Positions 59,818 through 64,000 of a stretch of 64,000 nt of DNA are shown piece by piece. This DNA is from Hexactinellida sp. DTS-2022 (taxonomy: Eukaryota; Porifera; Hexactinellida): assembly GCA_028753945.1 (NCBI GenBank), contig JAPNXP010000015.1, positions 1,116,001 to 1,180,000 on the forward strand, in the 5' to 3' direction. The translations under genes were made by a program, and so were the position numbers. The notes below the pieces were generated by a model, which had not been told where the DNA came from, made no database searches, and saw nothing but the letters and a program-made list of their open reading frames with translations. Each line of letters opens with the position of its first letter. Position 1 is the stretch's first letter.

Positions 59818-60788
59818 TAAAAAGGATAAAGGTGGAAAAGAATGATAACACACAGGTGGAAGAAATCTGGAAGAGAGGTAAGAGAAGTAAACGTAGTTAC
59901 TTTAGGAAAGCTGAACTTTCTACAGCCCGAAGTAGAGACAACCAAGTTAGAAATAAAGGTATAAATACACAAAATTCTGAAGGGAATAAGAAAATACGAA
60001 GAAAGCGAAGGATAGATTGTAGCAGGATACAAAATGACCATACATGTTGTATATCGGGAAAAAATAATTATTTACATGTAGAATCAAATGAATTATCAAG
60101 TGATGATAGTATATTTGTTACAAAATCTGATGATATCCAGACATACGATCACGGAGAGTTTAGCCCAGTAAACCCATCATGGCAAAAAGAGAGGTGTAAA
60201 GAAATGATGCTTACATTTATTAGTGGAGTTATTTATGAAAATCAGGCTATTAATAAAACACTGAAAATACGGAAATTGGTTCCCTCGAAGGAAAAGCGTA
60301 TTGCACCGGATGGAAATTGTTTGTTCAGTTCTCTCTCGTATATCATAACAGGGTCTGATCATAATCACAGAGAAATAAGGGAGCTATTAGTATTAAATAT
60401 GCAAGGGAAATACAGAGATTGTTGTTCAAAATACTGCAATTCACACTCCAATTTAAACGCTACAAACAACTACTCTTCAATTGAGGAGTATATAAAATCA
60501 AGTAAGATTGACAGAACTGGATCTTGGGGAACCGACTTGGAATTATTTTTAGCCGCACAATTGCTTAAAACAGATATTTTCTTATACAAGGATTTTGACC
60601 ACCTTTGGTATAAATTTTCGGGGCATGGATTTAACGATAAGAAAGACGTCCATAATTTAACAGAGAAGAGGATATATCTTCGTCTCTACTTAAGTTATTT
60701 TCAACCAATAACAAAAGTTAATTCAGAAGATAAAATGGGACAAAGCAACATACGGGTATGGGAATTAGACCCTACGAAGTATAATTAG
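59814..60788 (+). CDS. OTU-domain protein of the MULE-like element, catalytic His replaced
   Basis: The 324-aa ORF overlaps the previous frame by four bases. Residues 1-70 are strongly basic, with repeated RKR-type clusters. The OTU cysteine-protease domain spans about 155-300: APDGNCLFSSLSYIITG (Asp166, Cys169), then GSWGTDLELFLAAQLL, then IYLRLYLSYFQPI. At the place of the usual N-H-(F/Y)-(D/E) the sequence reads S-Y-F-Q, so the catalytic His appears to be Tyr, explained by one transition. The domain may still bind ubiquitin but should not cleave. OTU domains occur in several MULE, Ginger and Helentron lineages. Confidence 0.75.
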   Translation: MIKRIKVEKNDNTQVEEIWKRGKRSKRSYFRKAELSTARSRDNQVRNKGINTQNSEGNKKIRRKRRIDCSRIQNDHTCCISGKNNYLHVESNELSSDDSIFVTKSDDIQTYDHGEFSPVNPSWQKERCKEMMLTFISGVIYENQAINKTLKIRKLVPSKEKRIAPDGNCLFSSLSYIITGSDHNHREIRELLVLNMQGKYRDCCSKYCNSHSNLNATNNYSSIEEYIKSSKIDRTGSWGTDLELFLAAQLLKTDIFLYKDFDHLWYKFSGHGFNDKKDVHNLTEKRIYLRLYLSYFQPITKVNSEDKMGQSNIRVWELDPTKYN

Positions 60789-60936
60789 TTAGAGATATAT
60801 AAATCGAAGTCTGTAGTATTAGATATGATTAGAATTAGCATCTTAGCATATTTTGACAATTATTAAAAATGTAGATTTGCTATGTCACTGAGGGACATAC
60901 TTTACGTATATGTGTGGTTTAGTTATTACCAAAGTG
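60789..60936. other. 3' region of the OTU gene
   Basis: AT-rich sequence between the OTU stop codon and the right TIR. No canonical AATAAA is seen. Confidence 0.4.
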
Positions 60937-61265
60937 ACAGAAAGTACCTAGGCTAGTATTGCTATATTCCAAATGGCAGTTCTGTATATACTGGTGATAC
61001 AAAAATATGGCGTCCCAAACTGTGCTCGATTTTAAGAATTTGAAGTTTTTTGGAAAAATTATAACATTTTTTGCAAAGTCACTGTATGCCTCCCAGGTGT
61101 TAGTTCAGGAAAAAATTCATTTTACAGAAAGTACCTAGGCTAGTATTGCTATATTTCAAATGGCATCTAGATTGACCCGTTGGTTCATTACTTATAGTGT
61201 CTTATAGTGTGTCAATTTCTCGCTGCCAGCTCGCTGCTAACTTCACACTCGTAAGCCCAGGGGAA

Positions 61266-61665
61266 AACTGTAATAGGTCCGAATGGATTAAGTCCGACTG
61301 GAATAAGTCCGACCAAATTCCATAGCTGGATTAAGTCCGACTATTTCCATACCTGGATTAAGTCCGACTGGAATAAGTCAGACTGTTTTCATAGCTGGAT
61401 TAAGTCCGACTGTGATGATAAAACCAAATATAGTAAATAGTTTAATATAATCTTACTACAGGAAACACGAGAAGTGTTTAGTTTTACTATTTGCCTTGAA
61501 TCTCCAACTATATACTAGCTAAGTAACCAACTAACATAAGAGAGAATAGCAGCAGTTCGGCTACTTCATTACACGACTGGGATAAGTCAGACTATTGTCA
61601 TAGTTGGGTTAAGTCTGACTATTTCCATAGCTGGGTTAAGCCCGACCAAATTCCATAGTTGAAAT
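61266..61665. repeat. GGATTAAGTCCGACT tandem-like repeats in two clusters
   Basis: Units such as GGATTAAGTCCGACT and GGAATAAGTCCGAC alternate with (T/A)TTCCATA(G/C)CT at 61270-61420 and again, more diverged, at 61568-61662. Between them lie 140 bp of other sequence. The two clusters could be the arms of a degenerate MITE whose interior repeats echo its ends, like the pogo-type families here. Confidence 0.6.
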
Positions 61666-61762
61666 GCGTCGGTAGACTCGGTACAATTAAATTCAATCAA
61701 ATATAATGCTTTATTTAGTTAATTAATTTCTATACTTTTAGTCTGAAGAATATTATTGACGA

Positions 61763-61929
61763 CAGGGCCAGCGGAAGCTCGTGAGAGGTGGGGCGGCCTT
61801 GTATTATGATGATAATTGTGAGGATTGCAGAGTCATAAAACACGCTCGGGAATTTCAGAGTACCAAAAATATTACAGAAAAGTGGGGGGGGCCGAGGCCG
61901 CCCCAACCGCCCCTCTTCCGCCGGCCCTG
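61763..61929. mobile_element. hAT-type MITE with perfect 8-bp target duplication
   Basis: 167 bp with imperfect TIRs: CAGGGCCAGCGGAAG on the left and CTTCCGCCGGCCCTG on the right. ATTGACGA flanks both sides exactly (61755-61762, 61930-61937). The interior is GC-rich near the ends (GGGGCGGCC) and AT-rich in the middle. The perfect duplication suggests recent insertion. Confidence 0.85.
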
Positions 61930-61937
61930 ATTGACGA

Positions 61938-62189
61938 CATGTAATGTGCCTAGAAATTTATTAATTTGTGATTGTATTGTGAAATATCTAATGCATTAAC
62001 ATAGTGGGCCAGAATATTGTTTTATGACTGAGGGGAAAAGGCCCCCCTAAACAGACAAGAGTCACAAGACAACATTTATATAGCATTAGCATATAAAGTA
62101 AAATAAATAAAATAACTATGTCATATGTATATAGGAAAGCTAATGGAAAAACAAGTGATTATCATACTAGTTAACTTGCATTGTTGATT
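61938..62189. other. Intergenic, nothing recognised
   Basis: AT-rich, no ORF of note; a short AGGGGAAAAGGCCCCCCT hairpin lies near 62030. Confidence 0.4.
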
Positions 62190-63275
62190 CTCAAACCTCA
62201 AAGAAAAACTTGGAAATATTGTTCAACGACGCCTCGGAAAATTGGACAATGTTTCTGGCCATCTTGTGTAATTATTTGTAATGAAATAAGCAACCACTAC
62301 AATCAGCTTCAGGGAATCCAGATGAGAAAGACTTAAATAGAGCTTCTTCAAAGTCTGTAATTATATCTGACACATTGAGTGGGAGTATTGTTTTGATTTT
62401 CATAACAATTTTGTCATATAATTCTCTGGACTTGCATGACATGAGAATATGAATTGCTGGCAGGGTATATGATTTATAGTTTAGAAATATATTCAGTAAT
62501 TGGTATAATTGCTTTGGAACTACATAAAACGTCGCATCTGCTTGTAGAAGTCTCTGAATCTAATCGTATGGCAGTCAACCACTTTGGACTCATGAAACCA
62601 ATTACAAACTCTCTATTGGCTGGTTCATTTATTGAAAATAACGAGTAAATTCTATACTCTTCACAGCAATCGTGTAAAAAGCAATAGCTTCTTCTGCATC
62701 TTGTGGAACATTTGGCCTATTCAATCTTCTTTATACATGGAATTCTCCAAATCAATAAAGCTAACAAGTCCACCAAACTCTGAATTGTTTGCTGCCTCGT
62801 CAAAATTTCCCTAAGAGTGCCTTGCGAATTTTCAGCCTTTCTTTTGAGATTCGTTTTCAGTTGCAAAACTTCAATTTGCTCATCAGTTACTTGATGCTCA
62901 CTATGTTCTTTTGTAACAAAGAATTCACCTGTTTCTAGGTTCAGTGAAATTTTTGCCATTGATTATCTATTAAAACATAAATGTCAGTTTCTAGCCAAAT
63001 TGCAGCGCAAAATAATTCCACATCACCCCCCAATGGTTGGCATTTCCATTTTCTTTTGGGTTATATATTCTCCTACCTTTTGATCAGTTTTGACCACAAT
63101 ATACCTTTCACTCAAGGGAGATATTAGATGCACGACCAGGGCAGCCTTTCCTAAACTCTCCACATTTCATATAACGAGAATTATTTTTGTCTTTGTCTTT
63201 GACATACACATATGAATCACAAACATAAACCGGAGAACCTTTGCGAGAGCCTTCAATAATTTTGTAAGATGACAT
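62190..63275 (-). pseudogene. FLYWCH finger plus MULE transposase relic
   Basis: Minus strand. 63275-63109 begins MSSYKIIEGSRKGSPVYVCD and contains YMKCGEFRKGCPGRAS, a FLYWCH-type zinc finger. 62959-62717 (MAKISLNLETGEFFVTKEHS ... TNLKRKAENSQGTLREIL) is the linker usual in FLYWCH-MULE proteins. About 62560-62290 is a MULE catalytic core: ADATFYVVPKQLYQLLNIFL with first Asp, then IITDFEEALFKSF with second Asp, then GCLFHYK. Stop codons and missing pieces separate these parts (for example a stop directly after GCLFHYK), and the C-terminal end is absent. A dead fragment; no TIRs found. Confidence 0.7.
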
Positions 63276-63308
63276 TAACTTGTAATGTAGGTCGAATCTT
63301 AGAACAAA

Positions 63309-63420
63309 TGTTGCAGTGCATTAGAGAATTCAGTGTGTTCGCGAACACACCATTTTTATTTGGTGTGTTCGCGAACTCACCAAATATTTACGGTGTGTTT
63401 AAGTGCCTCATTTTCTAATG
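63309..63420. mobile_element. Ginger-type terminus
   Basis: Starts TGTTGCAGTGCATTAGAG, very like the terminus at 1363, with subterminal palindromes GTGTTCGCGAACAC and TGTTCGCGAAC. No matching right end occurs before the window ends, so the element is truncated or continues beyond 64000. Confidence 0.6.
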
Positions 63421-63893
63421 CTAGTACATTTTGTGACATATATTTACTGGAAATCTATCATTATTCAACTTGCGCTTCATACTAGAATTTATTATATAAA
63501 CTTCATGAGGAAAGGAACAATAATGTACACCTGCTGACGTCAAGATATTGTGCAAAATTTCTATCCCTGATGTCAAATTAAACACATAATTTCGTTTCTT
63601 ATTTGAATTAGTCACCCTGTATTTAGACTGTGGAGATAACTTCTAATTAAATTGTGGAAAGCTTTTTTTAGTAAACTGTCCAAATAAGATAGCATTTCTC
63701 AGTTTGCCCAGGGATTTTCTATTAAGCGATCCCATTATTCATAGTGAATTTGTTTCAACTCCCCGACAGCATCATATCAATATATATACTTTCTCGCCAC
63801 AAGCTGCTCGTCCGCACTACGTGTGTTCTTGCAACCTGCGGCCCTCGCTTGTTTCAAGCACATTCCTTTTCAAATGTCTGTTGTATTTATATA
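63421..63893. other. Unassigned sequence, possibly Ginger interior
   Basis: Only short chance-like ORFs. No family recognised. Confidence 0.35.
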
Positions 63894-64000
63894 CAGTGGA
63901 ACCTGCTATAGTAATACCGCGCTAATGACTGACTAACCCAACAGTCTGACAAAAAATTGTCGCTATGTAGTAGAGGTAATACACAAGGTGATTTTAATTT
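63894..64000. mobile_element. pogo/Tigger-type MITE or transposon end, family 5, cut by the window
   Basis: After TA (63892-63893) the sequence reads CAGTGGAACCTGCTATAGTA, a terminus of the same kind as the other CAGT families. The rest lies outside the window. Confidence 0.5.

Larger units (their letters stand above)
56486..61252 (+). mobile_element. MULE-like transposon with long TIRs and an OTU gene
   Basis: TIRs of about 315 bp start ACGAGTGTGAAGTTAGCAGC. The 9-bp flanks AATCCCAGG (56477-56485) and AAGCCCAGG (61253-61261) differ at one base; 9 bp is typical of MULEs. The left TIR contains a second tandem copy of its inner part (from TGCCATTTGGAATATAGCAA, about 56758-56880). A reverse-oriented array fragment with an FB1 (56880-57345) is inserted behind it. 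Coding parts follow on the plus strand: 2A-like exon, transposase-like segments, OTU ORF. The transposase region is interrupted, so this copy is probably inactive. Confidence 0.75.

Overview
This is a eukaryotic window, AT-rich, with splice sites, TATA-type promoters and almost no host coding sequence. The one likely host gene is an NHL-repeat protein (51.3-52.3 kb). The transposon mix (hAT, Ginger, Helentron, MULE-like, many pogo-type MITEs) and the NHL family suit an early-branching metazoan. A sponge is my best guess, from family resemblance only.

Layout. 0-2.9 kb: MITEs and one Ginger-type foldback. 2.9-15.3 kb: a repeat array of related modules carrying a ~120-bp foldback (called FB1 here) and a 37-bp palindrome (FB2). 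15.3-46.3 kb: one hAT transposon with a matching 8-bp target duplication. Its transposase gene is split by a 28.6-kb insertion (15,665-44,246) that begins in FB1, ends exactly at an FB2 and is flanked by ATAA. That insertion holds more array, a Ginger transposon (21.8-25.2 kb), a Helentron (about 28.5-38.6 kb) and a recent identical 1,424-bp tandem duplication. 46.3-50.5 kb: array remnants and small TIR elements. 51.2-52.5 kb: the NHL gene. 52.7-56.4 kb: LTR-like repeats, one split by a second, non-autonomous Ginger. 56.5-61.25 kb: a MULE-like transposon with ~315-bp TIRs and an OTU gene. 61.3-64 kb: tandem repeats, a hAT-type MITE with a perfect target duplication, a FLYWCH/MULE transposase relic, and the edges of two more elements.

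Main results. (1) The Helentron gene looks intact when read as three exons (38311-37094, 36734-35884, 35661-30603), giving about 2,375 aa: 2A-like peptide, nine 17-aa repeats, zinc-finger region, HUH Rep with two tyrosines, PIF1-type helicase, APE-type endonuclease, OTU protease. A pogo-type MITE lies wholly inside its first intron. (2) A second, unrelated element (MULE-like) also pairs a 2A-like motif with an OTU domain. (3) FB1 and FB2 share the terminal sequence CTGTGCCGAC and spread as a nested foldback system. (4) Four Ginger-type ends carry different subterminal palindromes that all keep a CG-rich core. (5) A small, previously unremarked three-exon proline-rich gene (28,850-29,582) with PPxY motifs lies next to the Helentron.

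All family assignments come from motifs read by eye; no database search was possible.
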